This document shows positions 1-6,065 of a stretch of 6,300 nt of DNA, piece by piece. Both the position numbers and the translations under genes were made by a program. The notes below the pieces were generated by a model. The model was not told where the DNA came from. It ran no database searches and saw nothing but the letters and a program-made list of their open reading frames with translations. Positions within the stretch are counted from its first letter, which is position 1, and each line of letters starts with the position of its first letter. The DNA comes from Candidatus Omnitrophota bacterium (GTDB taxonomy: Bacteria > Omnitrophota > Koll11 > Tantalellales > Tantalellaceae). The stretch is taken from contig JADGBB010000060.1 in NCBI GenBank assembly GCA_015231715.1, forward strand, positions 1-6,300. Reading direction: 5' to 3'.

Positions 1-1287
1 GGGATCACATCCGGTAATATTGATGAGCTTTTTAAAGGCATACCATCTGAACTTAGATCGGGAGACTTGAAACTGCCTTTAGGTAAATCGGAATTTGATG
101 TCGAAAGATATTTTACGGCTTTAGGGAAAAAGAATAATAAAGATCTTGTCTGTTTTTTAGGAGGCGGGTTTTATGATCACTATATTCCCGCGGCAATTGA
201 TGCGCTTGTTTCAAGAAGCGAATTTTATACAGCCTATACTCCTTATCAGCCGGAAGCTTCACAAGGAACATTGCAGGCAATATATGAATATCAAAGCGCT
301 ATTTGCAGGTTGACGGGACTTGATGTATCGAACGCTTCTTTATACGACGGCGGTACGGCTTTATATGAAGCGGCAATGATGGCGATACGGATCACAGGCA
401 GAAACAAAATAATTATGGACGGCGGCGTCAGCCCGATCTACCGCAATATGATGTATTGTTATACAAAGAACCTTTCGATAGAATTTGTGGAAGTGCCCGT
501 AACACACGGCCAGGCGAATAGAGAAGAATTATATTCACATCTTGATAATGATTCAGCCGCGGTCATCGTTCAGAACCCTAATTTTTTCGGGGCTATTGAT
601 GACCATTCGGATATTGTAAAAAAATGTCATGAGAAAGGTGCATTATTGATACAAAGTGTTTACCCTGTTTCGTTGGGTATATTAAGTTCACCGGGCGAGA
701 TAGGCGTGGATATTTGTACCGGAGAAGGCCAGAGCCTTGGACTGCCTTTATCTTTCGGCGGACCCTATTTAGGTTTTATGGCGGTAAAAAAAGAATATGC
801 CCGTAAAATGCCTGGAAGAATAGTAGGCGCCACAGAAGACAACCAAGGCAGAAAAGGCTATGTTTTAACTCTTCAAGCAAGAGAGCAACATATCCGAAGA
901 GAAAAAGCAACATCGAACATTTGTTCCAATCAGGCTTTATGCGCTTTAAGGGCGTTAATTTTTATGACGCTTTTAGGTAAGCAGGGGATGAGAGAGTTAG
1001 CGCTGCTTTGCAGAGATAAAGCAGAATACGCTAAAAGAAAATTGGAAGAGATTGACGGAGTCGAAGTTAAAAGAAGCTCTCCGACATTCAATGAGTTCAC
1101 GATCAAATTGCCGATACCCGCGAATGAAGTTATAAGTAAGTTAATAGATAAAGGTATAGCTCCGGGTTTCCCGCTAGGCAGATATTATCCGAATATGGAT
1201 GATTATATGTTAATAGCAGTGACAGAGAAAAGAACTAAACAAGAGATCTCGGCTTTTGCCGCGGCGCTTGAAGAAGCGCTTAGATAG
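1..1287 (+). CDS. gcvPA: Glycine dehydrogenase (decarboxylating) subunit 1, GcvPA, 5' end outside window
   Basis: This is the alpha subunit of the split P-protein of the glycine cleavage system. With GcvPB it decarboxylates glycine and passes the aminomethyl group to lipoylated GcvH in the cytoplasm. The frame is open from base 1, and the residues before the first in-frame TTG (67), such as GITSGNIDELFKGIPSELR, match the conserved GcvPA N-terminus. The gene therefore starts before the window, and TTG at 67 is not its start. There are 428 visible residues; the family is usually about 440-450, so only about 15-20 are missing. Hallmarks, numbered from the first visible residue, are FLGGGFYDHYIP (52-63), TAYTPYQPE (77-85), GLPLSFGGPYLGF (about 247-259) and IRREKATSNICSNQA (298-312). 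No PLP lysine is expected, because the cofactor is bound by GcvPB. The gene ends nine bases before gcvPB, so the two are almost certainly cotranscribed. Family identification is secure. Confidence 0.97.
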   Translation, partial: GITSGNIDELFKGIPSELRSGDLKLPLGKSEFDVERYFTALGKKNNKDLVCFLGGGFYDHYIPAAIDALVSRSEFYTAYTPYQPEASQGTLQAIYEYQSAICRLTGLDVSNASLYDGGTALYEAAMMAIRITGRNKIIMDGGVSPIYRNMMYCYTKNLSIEFVEVPVTHGQANREELYSHLDNDSAAVIVQNPNFFGAIDDHSDIVKKCHEKGALLIQSVYPVSLGILSSPGEIGVDICTGEGQSLGLPLSFGGPYLGFMAVKKEYARKMPGRIVGATEDNQGRKGYVLTLQAREQHIRREKATSNICSNQALCALRALIFMTLLGKQGMRELALLCRDKAEYAKRKLEEIDGVEVKRSSPTFNEFTIKLPIPANEVISKLIDKGIAPGFPLGRYYPNMDDYMLIAVTEKRTKQEISAFAAALEEALR

Positions 1288-1296
1288 AGGAAAAAG

Positions 1297-2739
1297 ATGA
1301 AAAATATTTTTGAACAATCAAGAGAAGGCGTTAGAGCGTATATGCTCCCTAAAGCAGATGTGCCCGAAGCCGTAAAATTGGACGATAAATATTTAAGAAA
1401 AAAACCCGCTGAAATGCCTGAAGTATCTGAGCCTGAGATAATAAGACATTACACAAAACTTTCTCAAAGAAATTTTGGGGTTGATTCACATTTTTATCCT
1501 TTAGGTTCGTGCACAATGAAATATAATCCTAAATTTATTGAAAAAATAGCTGATCTTGAAAGTTTCGCTTCAATACATCCACTGCAGCCGCAGCTGGTTA
1601 AAGGCGGACTTTTAACTCAAGGCGCCTTGGAAGTACTTTATAATTTGGAGAACGCTTTAAGCGAGATAACAGGCATGGCTGCTTTTACAACACAGCCTAT
1701 GGCAGGCGCGCACGGGGAACTAGCCGGTGTAATGCTAATGGCCGCATACCATAGAGATAAAGGCGATAAACGTAAATATATTATAATTCCGGATTCGGGA
1801 CACGGAACAAATCCGGCGAGTGCGGCTATTGCCGGCTATTCTATTCGTACCGTAAAGACAGGCGATAACGGCGTTATGGATATGGAAGAATATAAAAAGG
1901 CCGTCGATCATGAAGTTGCAGGACTGATGCTGACATGTCCTAACACTCTGGGTATTTTTAATCCTCATATAAAAGAAATGGCTGATATTATGCATAAAGC
2001 CGGAGGGCTTTTGTATTATGACGGAGCTAATCTGAACGCGATCATGGGTAAAACTAAACCGGGTGACCTTGGTTTTGATGTTGTGCATTTGAACCTGCAC
2101 AAAACTTTCGCGACTCCTCACGGAGGAGGCGGTCCCGGGGCAGGACCTGTAGGTGTTTCAGCAAGATTAGAAAAATTTTTACCGACTTCAAGAGTTGTAA
2201 AAAGAAAAGACGGAACGTATATTCTTGATTATGCACGGCCTGATTCTATAGGATACATATCGCAGTTCTATGGAAATTTTGGAGTGCTTTTAAAAGCTTA
2301 TGCATATATTCTTTTGCTTGGCGGACCGGGGCTAAAAGAAGTTAGTGAAAATGCCGTATTAAATGCTAACTACATAAAAGCAAAACTTAAAGATCATTTT
2401 GATATACCTTTCGGAGACAATTGTCTGCACGAATTTGTTATATCAGCGGAAAAGCAGGCTCTGAAAGGAGTAAGAGCGATTGATTTCGCTAAAGCTCTTA
2501 TAGACAAAGGCATACATCCGCCTACGGTATATTTTCCGCTAGTAGTTAAAGAGTCAATTATGATAGAGCCCACTGAAACAGAATCCAAGGCAACGCTGGA
2601 TAATTTTATTAAAATAATGATTGAACTTGCAAAATTGGCGGAAACAAACCCCGAAGTATTCAAGGATTACCCAAAAACAACATGTGTATCAAGGCTGAAC
2701 GAAGTAAAAGCCGCGAAAGACATGGACGTAGCATTTTAA
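1297..2739 (+). CDS. gcvPB: Glycine dehydrogenase (decarboxylating) subunit 2, GcvPB
   Basis: This is the PLP-binding beta subunit of the two-subunit P-protein. Together with GcvPA it catalyses glycine decarboxylation and transfer of the aminomethyl group to the lipoyl arm of GcvH. The 480 residues are a normal full length for the family. [13 protein letters not shown] (about 67-79) is diagnostic of this subunit. [12 protein letters not shown] (166-177) and the glycine-rich stretch after HKTF are typical of the fold. Lys269 in [18 protein letters not shown] is the expected PLP Schiff-base lysine. The ATG at 1297 is preceded by AGAGG (1286-1290), which overlaps the gcvPA stop, with six bases of spacing. 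This supports both the start and translational coupling. The upstream neighbour is its partner subunit, and a lipoate-ligase gene follows 20 bases downstream. No frameshift or missing key residue is seen. Confidence 0.98.
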   Translation: MKNIFEQSREGVRAYMLPKADVPEAVKLDDKYLRKKPAEMPEVSEPEIIRHYTKLSQRNFGVDSHFYPLGSCTMKYNPKFIEKIADLESFASIHPLQPQLVKGGLLTQGALEVLYNLENALSEITGMAAFTTQPMAGAHGELAGVMLMAAYHRDKGDKRKYIIIPDSGHGTNPASAAIAGYSIRTVKTGDNGVMDMEEYKKAVDHEVAGLMLTCPNTLGIFNPHIKEMADIMHKAGGLLYYDGANLNAIMGKTKPGDLGFDVVHLNLHKTFATPHGGGGPGAGPVGVSARLEKFLPTSRVVKRKDGTYILDYARPDSIGYISQFYGNFGVLLKAYAYILLLGGPGLKEVSENAVLNANYIKAKLKDHFDIPFGDNCLHEFVISAEKQALKGVRAIDFAKALIDKGIHPPTVYFPLVVKESIMIEPTETESKATLDNFIKIMIELAKLAETNPEVFKDYPKTTCVSRLNEVKAAKDMDVAF

Positions 2740-2759
2740 GTATTTGCCAGAGAGAGTTT

Positions 2760-3509
2760 ATGATACTGGTTTCCCATATTGCTAAAACTCCCGAAGAAAA
2801 TCTCGCTTTAGATGAAGTTATGCTTTTATCGGCGGATAAAGGACTAATAGGGCCTACATTAAGGTTTTGGGAATCAAATGATATTTTTGTTGTTTTAGGA
2901 AGGGCATGTAAACACAAAGATGAAGTGAAATTGCAATCATGCTCACAAGACCGGATCAAAGTATTAAGGCGTATTTCAGGCGGAGGAACCGTTCTGCAAG
3001 GTCCGGGATGTTTAAACTACTCATTAGTGTTGCCGTATGACAAAGACCCGGAATATGCTAACATTAACGATTCGTATCATGCGGTACTAGGTTTGATCAG
3101 CCAAGGCATAAATGTAGGCGCCGGTTATTCGGATAAGGTTAAAAAAACAAATAACGTAGAGATACGCGGCCTTTCCGATATAAGCATAAACGGCTTAAAG
3201 TTTTCGGGAAACGCGCAAGCCAGGAAAAAGATGTTTTTCCTGCAACACGGTACGATATTGTATGATTTTGATATTACAAAGATACCTTTATATTTAAAAC
3301 ATCCTCCAAAGGAACCAGAATACAGACAAGGCAGGCAACACGCTGATTTTATAAAAAATGCCGATATTAATATTGCTGATTTTAAAAAAGCACTGAGCTC
3401 GATCTTTAACGTAAAAGAACAGATGAGCCTTGATGATGATCTTACTGAAAAAACGCGTAAACTGGTTGAGCATAAATATTTAGCGGATACCTGGAACTAC
3501 TCTTTGTAG
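2760..3509 (+). CDS. lplA: Lipoate-protein ligase A family protein (single catalytic domain)
   Basis: A 249-residue protein of the biotin/lipoate A/B ligase fold (LplA/LipB/LipM superfamily), expected to attach lipoate or octanoate to an acceptor lysine. The acceptor is probably GcvH, because the gene follows gcvPA-gcvPB. Visible motifs are RRISGGGTVLQGPG (about 70-83) for nucleotide and acyl binding, and INGLKFSGNAQ (143-153), whose Lys147 is the expected catalytic lysine. These are followed by LQHGTILYDFD (161-171) and a C-terminal PEYRQGRQHADF segment. The frame extends upstream to an ATG at 2682, but that would overlap gcvPB by 58 bases and add 26 residues with no family resemblance. ATG 2760 has a purine run (AGAGAGAG, 2749-2756) close before it and begins at the usual family N-terminus. 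No cysteine lies in the loop before the catalytic lysine where LipM octanoyltransferases carry theirs, which favours a ligase. The C-terminal accessory domain of E. coli-type LplA is absent, so the exact activity is uncertain. Confidence 0.88.
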   Translation: MILVSHIAKTPEENLALDEVMLLSADKGLIGPTLRFWESNDIFVVLGRACKHKDEVKLQSCSQDRIKVLRRISGGGTVLQGPGCLNYSLVLPYDKDPEYANINDSYHAVLGLISQGINVGAGYSDKVKKTNNVEIRGLSDISINGLKFSGNAQARKKMFFLQHGTILYDFDITKIPLYLKHPPKEPEYRQGRQHADFIKNADINIADFKKALSSIFNVKEQMSLDDDLTEKTRKLVEHKYLADTWNYSL

Positions 3510-3895
3510 TATGAAAAGAACTCGGATAAAAGGTGTTCCATTTTTTCTTTTGCGGGGGAAGACAAAGAGTTAATAAGAACCTTTGTTTTGTATCCTTCAT
3601 CTTCAAGAAAGATACCCACCATTGTTGTGTCGGTTTGATTGTCCAATCCCATTACAACTACATAGTGTTCAAGCGCATCCTGTTTGTAGATACGGAAATT
3701 TTCTTTTTTGAGAAAATCAATTAACATTGAAAAAAGAAGATTGTCCTTTAGATCAATTGATAAGACCTCGGGATTGGAATAATCTCTGATTTTTTTGAAA
3801 TTAGTACCAAAAAAATTATTAAGAAGACTTGCATGAGATATGCCAGGAAAAATTATCTGTGATGCAATTAAAATGGATAAAAATATCTTTTTCAT
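3497..3895 (-). CDS. Small secreted or periplasmic protein of unknown function
   Basis: I do not recognise this 132-residue protein. Residues 1-22 form a classical Sec signal peptide: MKK, then a hydrophobic core (IFLSILIASQIIF), a Pro-Gly turn, and an SHA cleavage motif ending at residue 22. The mature protein would be about 110 residues, with no transmembrane segment, cysteine or recognisable motif. It looks like a small alpha/beta domain with a charged helical C-terminus (about 113-132). That it is a real gene is supported by the signal peptide, a near-consensus promoter on the minus strand (3936-3963), and the lack of any other gene covering most of its length. The ribosome-binding sequence GGAG (complement of 3898-3901) lies only two bases from the ATG, which is unusually close. 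Its last 13 bases overlap the end of the convergent lipoate-ligase gene. Confidence 0.75.
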   Translation of the reverse strand: MKKIFLSILIASQIIFPGISHASLLNNFFGTNFKKIRDYSNPEVLSIDLKDNLLFSMLIDFLKKENFRIYKQDALEHYVVVMGLDNQTDTTMVGIFLEDEGYKTKVLINSLSSPAKEKMEHLLSEFFSYYKE

Positions 3896-3935
3896 AACTC
3901 CGTTCGAAAATGTTTTAATTTTAATTGTAAAATTG

Positions 3936-3963
3936 ATTATACTCCTAACAGGATTTAAGTCAA
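3936..3963 (-). promoter_or_regulatory. Sigma-70-type promoter for the small secreted protein
   Basis: Read on the minus strand, TTGACT (complement of 3958-3963, five of six matches to TTGACA) is followed after 16 bases by TATAAT (complement of 3936-3941, six of six). Transcription would start near 3929 and give a leader of about 34 bases before the ATG at 3895. The -35 box lies three bases from the -35 box of the divergent thyX promoter. Assignment is by consensus match and position only. Confidence 0.75.
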
Positions 3964-3966
3964 GAG

Positions 3967-3995
3967 TTGGAAGAAATACACTTTTATGCTAGAAT
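3967..3995 (+). promoter_or_regulatory. Sigma-70-type promoter with extended -10 for thyX
   Basis: TTGGAA (3967-3972, four of six matches) is followed by exactly 17 bases and TAGAAT (3990-3995, five of six). The TGC directly before the -10 (3987-3989) is the extended -10 TGn motif. Transcription would begin near 4002, about 19 bases before the thyX ATG at 4021. This placement also argues against any thyX start at TTG 3967, which would lie inside the promoter. Confidence 0.72.
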
Positions 3996-4010
3996 AACGC
4001 TAATAATTTC

Positions 4011-4017
4011 AAGGAGG
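4011..4017 (+). promoter_or_regulatory. Strong Shine-Dalgarno sequence fixing the thyX start
   Basis: AAGGAGG, complementary to the 3' end of 16S rRNA, lies three bases before ATG 4021. It is the best ribosome-binding sequence in the window. It decides the start against the upstream in-frame TTG at 3967, which would add 18 residues that do not resemble ThyX. Confidence 0.85.
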
Positions 4018-4020
4018 AAG

Positions 4021-5535
4021 ATGAGAGTTACTCTAGCCGGATATAATGTAGATACCGATGTTTTAAAAGAGATAGAGCGAAAAACAGGAAAGAGAGAAGA
4101 CCTAACCCCTGAAGTCCTATCCGCAGCATATGCCCGTATAAGCAGAGACCCAAGAGATATAGACGAGATCAGAAAAGAGGCAAGAACAGAAGTTGAAAAA
4201 ACACGCAGATCTAATTCGACTATCATATTCAAAATGGGACATCATTCGGTAGCAGAGCATGCTGTGTTTAACCTGGATATCATAGGTGTTTCAAGGCTGG
4301 CAATGGAAGAGCTTGAAAAATTCAGGCTCTGTTCCTATACCGAAAAGTCACAAAGATATATTACTTTGGACAACGATTATGTTATGCCCAAAGAATTAAA
4401 AGGTACATCTTTAGAACAGGAATTCATAGATGTAATAAACTTACAGAACGAAGCGTATTTTAAACTGTTTGAGAACCTAAAAAAACATATTTTTGAAAAA
4501 CATGCCGATCTTTCAAAAGACCCTAAAAATCATAATTTACTTGAAGGCTGGGCCAAAGAAGATGCCAGATACATAACCGCATTAGCAACCGAATCGCAGG
4601 TAGGGCATACAATTAACGGTCGTAATCTTGAACTGTTACTGAGGAGATTCGCGTCGAATCCTTTATCCGAGGTGCAGGAACTAGGCAGAGCCATATACGG
4701 TCAAATATCAGGAGTTGCTCCTTCGATAGTTATTTTTCATCAAGCTAATGACAGGGATCTTAAAACTTATCCGGAACTAAAAGATCTATCACGTGAAATT
4801 GTAAAAAAATACGGCAATAAAAAAATAACGGATAGAGTTAATGAAGTTGAACTTTCTGAATTTACGCCTAACGGGGACGAGCTTGTTGCCGCGGCTATCT
4901 TGCATACATCAACAGCATTATCTTATGAACAATGTAAAGAGATAGTACAAAAAATGTCCATAAAAGACAAAAAAAATATTTTTAGTTCTTCATGGCGCAA
5001 CATGCAGCTTTATGATTCGATGATAAGAGAATTTGAGTATGTGAACCTTACATTTGATATTGTTTTATCATCCGCGTGTTTCGGGCAGCTTAAGAGGCAC
5101 AGAATGAGCACCATCACAGCTCAAGAATATGATCCCGGTTTAGGAAATACAATCCCTCAAAATATAAAGGAAATAGGCATGGAATCATATTTTATGGGGA
5201 TAGTTGATAAGACCAATAAAGTATACGAAAAGATAAAAGAAGTTATCCCTCTTGCCGCACCTTATGTTTTAACTAATTCTCATCGTAAAAGAGTTTTAAT
5301 GAGAGCGAATGCGAGAGAGGTTTATCATGTTTCCAGATTAAGAGAAGACGCCCATGCGCAGTGGGATGTTCAGAATATTTCAAGACGAATGGTAGAAGAA
5401 GCAAAAAAAGTAATGCCATTAACTTTCGAGTTTGCCGGAGGTAAGGACAGATTCAAAGAAATCTACAAATCAGTTTTCGGCGAAGACCCCAAAGTAGCCG
5501 AAGTAGCCCTGCCGGGAGCACGAAAAATTAAATAA
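4021..5535 (+). CDS. thyX: FAD-dependent thymidylate synthase ThyX, tandem two-domain form
   Basis: ThyX makes dTMP from dUMP using 5,10-methylene-tetrahydrofolate, NAD(P)H and FAD. From ATG 4021 the product is 504 residues, about twice the usual 220-250, because two ThyX-like domains are joined. The N-terminal domain (about 1-240) carries GHHSVAEHA (73-81), a degenerate signature KFRLCSYTEKSQRY (100-113), EDARY (180-184) and NGRNLELLLRR (199-209). The C-terminal domain (about 280-504) carries a clean RHR (359-361) in QLKRHRMST and the late motif NARE...AHAQWDV (430-450). The canonical signature is RHR, seven residues, Ser. The first half keeps Ser110 and the S-x-R-Y end but has KFR in place of RHR. 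The second half keeps RHR but has Glu369 where Ser is expected. From memory, Chlamydiae also have a ThyX of about 500 residues. The gene has its own promoter and strong ribosome-binding site, so it is probably transcribed alone. Confidence 0.93.
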   Translation: MRVTLAGYNVDTDVLKEIERKTGKREDLTPEVLSAAYARISRDPRDIDEIRKEARTEVEKTRRSNSTIIFKMGHHSVAEHAVFNLDIIGVSRLAMEELEKFRLCSYTEKSQRYITLDNDYVMPKELKGTSLEQEFIDVINLQNEAYFKLFENLKKHIFEKHADLSKDPKNHNLLEGWAKEDARYITALATESQVGHTINGRNLELLLRRFASNPLSEVQELGRAIYGQISGVAPSIVIFHQANDRDLKTYPELKDLSREIVKKYGNKKITDRVNEVELSEFTPNGDELVAAAILHTSTALSYEQCKEIVQKMSIKDKKNIFSSSWRNMQLYDSMIREFEYVNLTFDIVLSSACFGQLKRHRMSTITAQEYDPGLGNTIPQNIKEIGMESYFMGIVDKTNKVYEKIKEVIPLAAPYVLTNSHRKRVLMRANAREVYHVSRLREDAHAQWDVQNISRRMVEEAKKVMPLTFEFAGGKDRFKEIYKSVFGEDPKVAEVALPGARKIK

Positions 5536-5636
5536 AGCTGATAATTGACCCGTTCTGAATATCATTAATATTATAACTATATTTTTTAAATATTACCCAT
5601 ACTTACACAATTAACATCTGTTAGTCCATTAAATAC
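5536..5636. other. AT-rich intergenic region after thyX, no gene seen
   Basis: Very AT-rich sequence with no plausible coding frame, no ribosome-binding site and no GC-rich terminator for thyX. The short self-complementary AATATT patches are what such composition produces by chance. It separates thyX from the leader of the next transcription unit. Confidence 0.6.
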
Positions 5637-5666
5637 TTGCTTATAAGTTTATTTCAGGCATACTAT
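5637..5666 (+). promoter_or_regulatory. Weak promoter candidate upstream of the riboswitch
   Basis: TTGCTT (5637-5642) and TACTAT (5661-5666) are separated by 18 bases, with three and four matches to the sigma-70 consensus. A start near 5673 would put the aptamer core about 50 bases into the transcript, a sensible place for a riboswitch. The match is poor and the region so AT-rich that chance resemblance is likely. Only the need for some promoter between thyX and the aptamer raises it above background. Confidence 0.3.
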
Positions 5667-5718
5667 ATATGTAGGTGTAAAAAAACACAAAGTCTGTTCT
5701 TTTTATTTTTATTGTAAA

Positions 5719-5792
5719 AAGGCAAAGTCTGCGAAAGCATACGACGCAAAGCTTTAGAGGCGTAATCCCCTTAGGATCGCCAGTCAGCTGCC
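5719..5792 (+). promoter_or_regulatory. Cyclic-di-GMP-I (GEMM-I) riboswitch aptamer
   Basis: The GEMM-I core is readable. GGCAAA (5721-5726) is followed by a stem GUCUGC/GCAUAC (5727-5732 with 5737-5742, one C-U mismatch) capped by a GAAA tetraloop (5733-5736). Next comes the highly conserved GACGCAAAGC (5743-5752). The second helix is GGCG/CGCC (5759-5762 with 5778-5781) and UCC/GGA around the loop CCUUA. Its UAA/U internal loop (5763-5765 opposite 5777) resembles the tetraloop receptor that docks GAAA. GCU (5751-5753) can pair with AGC (5786-5788), and GGC(A) with (U)GCC (5789-5792) closes the core, as in known members. The base corresponding to G20 of the Vibrio Vc2 aptamer is G here. This predicts c-di-GMP rather than the cyclic AMP-GMP bound by the A20 variants. 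It lies upstream of an adhesin-like exoprotein on the same strand, with a terminator between them. Confidence 0.86.
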
Positions 5793-5830
5793 AAGAAAAG
5801 TGCAATAAATACAAGCACCCCGGGAAACCC

Positions 5831-5873
5831 AAAGCCCGCGAAGCAGCCAAAGCCACGCGGGCTTTTTTATTTT
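5831..5873 (+). terminator. Rho-independent terminator, probable riboswitch expression platform
   Basis: The stem GCCCGCG (5834-5840) pairs perfectly with CGCGGGC (5856-5862), and AAA/UUU can extend it by three pairs. The loop is 15 bases, followed directly by TTTTTTATTTT (5863-5873). The T-tract is only on the plus-strand side, so it terminates transcripts arriving from the aptamer. It begins 41 bases after the aptamer and about 200 before the exoprotein start, so it can only serve as a leader attenuator for that gene. CGGG (5821-5824) could alternatively pair with CCCG (5835-5838) and break the terminator stem. Confidence 0.85.
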
Positions 5874-5875
5874 AA

Positions 5876-5890
5876 TTACGCCACGCGTAA
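5876..5890. repeat. Short perfect palindrome TTACGC-CAC-GCGTAA
   Basis: Six-base perfect inverted repeat (5876-5881 and 5885-5890) with a three-base centre, directly after the terminator T-tract. It contains GCCACGCG (5880-5887), which also occurs at 5852-5859 across the 3' arm of the terminator. It could be an operator-like site, a small RNA hairpin or an alternative pairing partner for the terminator; the sequence does not decide. Confidence 0.45.
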
Positions 5891-5911
5891 CAAAACGCCG
5901 TACCCACCCAA

Positions 5912-6030
5912 GGCACAAAATTTTTGGGTGACATGGTGGAAACGAAGTGGGGCGAAGCCCCTAAACTTTGAGTGTTTTTGTAAAAAACACTCAAAGTTGG
6001 AACGATGGCAGGACCCAAAAATTTTGTGCC
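5912..6030. repeat. 119-bp nested inverted-repeat element
   Basis: The outer arms GGCACAAAATTTTTGGGT (5912-5929) and its exact complement (6013-6030) form a perfect 18-bp inverted repeat. Inside are a GGGGC-GAA-GCCCC hairpin (5949-5961) and a second perfect inverted repeat of 16 bp, AACTTTGAGTGTTTTT (5964-5979) with 5983-5998 around a three-base centre. As DNA it could extrude as a branched cruciform; as RNA it would fold into a multibranched structure in the leader of the exoprotein mRNA. CCGT (5898-5901) and ACGG (6033-6036) could add an outer helix. No transposase gene and no clear target-site duplication are visible. It could be a MITE or dispersed palindromic repeat, or a regulatory leader structure. 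Confidence 0.8.
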
Positions 6031-6065
6031 GGACGGTAAAAGTAGTACGACAAAAGAGATACAAA

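Noticed and set aside
67..1287. TTG at 67 as the start of gcvPA
   Set aside because: The frame is open to base 1, and the 22 upstream residues match the conserved GcvPA N-terminus. The gene simply begins before the window.
2682..2759. Upstream ATG extension of the lipoate ligase gene
   Set aside because: It would lie mostly inside the end of gcvPB, and the added 26 residues show no family similarity. ATG 2760 fits the family N-terminus.
1735..2959. Several minus-strand open frames opposite gcvPB and the ligase gene
   Set aside because: They are antisense to strongly conserved genes, have no ribosome-binding site or recognisable motif, and have composition typical of shadow frames.
3533..3724. 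Plus-strand 63-residue frame opposite the secreted-protein gene
   Set aside because: Phe- and Ile-rich low-complexity translation with no initiation signal. The opposite strand has a signal peptide and promoter.
3967..4020. TTG 3967 extension of thyX
   Set aside because: The extension overlaps the predicted promoter, while a near-perfect Shine-Dalgarno precedes ATG 4021.
5675..5713. GTGT-AAAAAA-ACAC followed by a T-rich run as a thyX terminator
   Set aside because: A four-base AT-containing stem set well away from the T-rich run is too weak to call.
5688..5731. Direct repeat CAAAGTCTG at 5688-5696 and 5723-5731
   Set aside because: Nine bases in two copies; the second copy is part of the aptamer. 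It may be chance in AT-rich sequence and no function follows from it.
5641..5856. Minus-strand 71-residue frame across the riboswitch region
   Set aside because: It is antisense to the GEMM-I aptamer and part of the terminator. No initiation signal or protein family is recognised.
5912..6030. A second riboswitch of a known class in the nested repeat
   Set aside because: I see no conserved core of c-di-GMP-II, cobalamin, glycine or other familiar aptamers, and the arms are perfect long repeats rather than aptamer-like helices.
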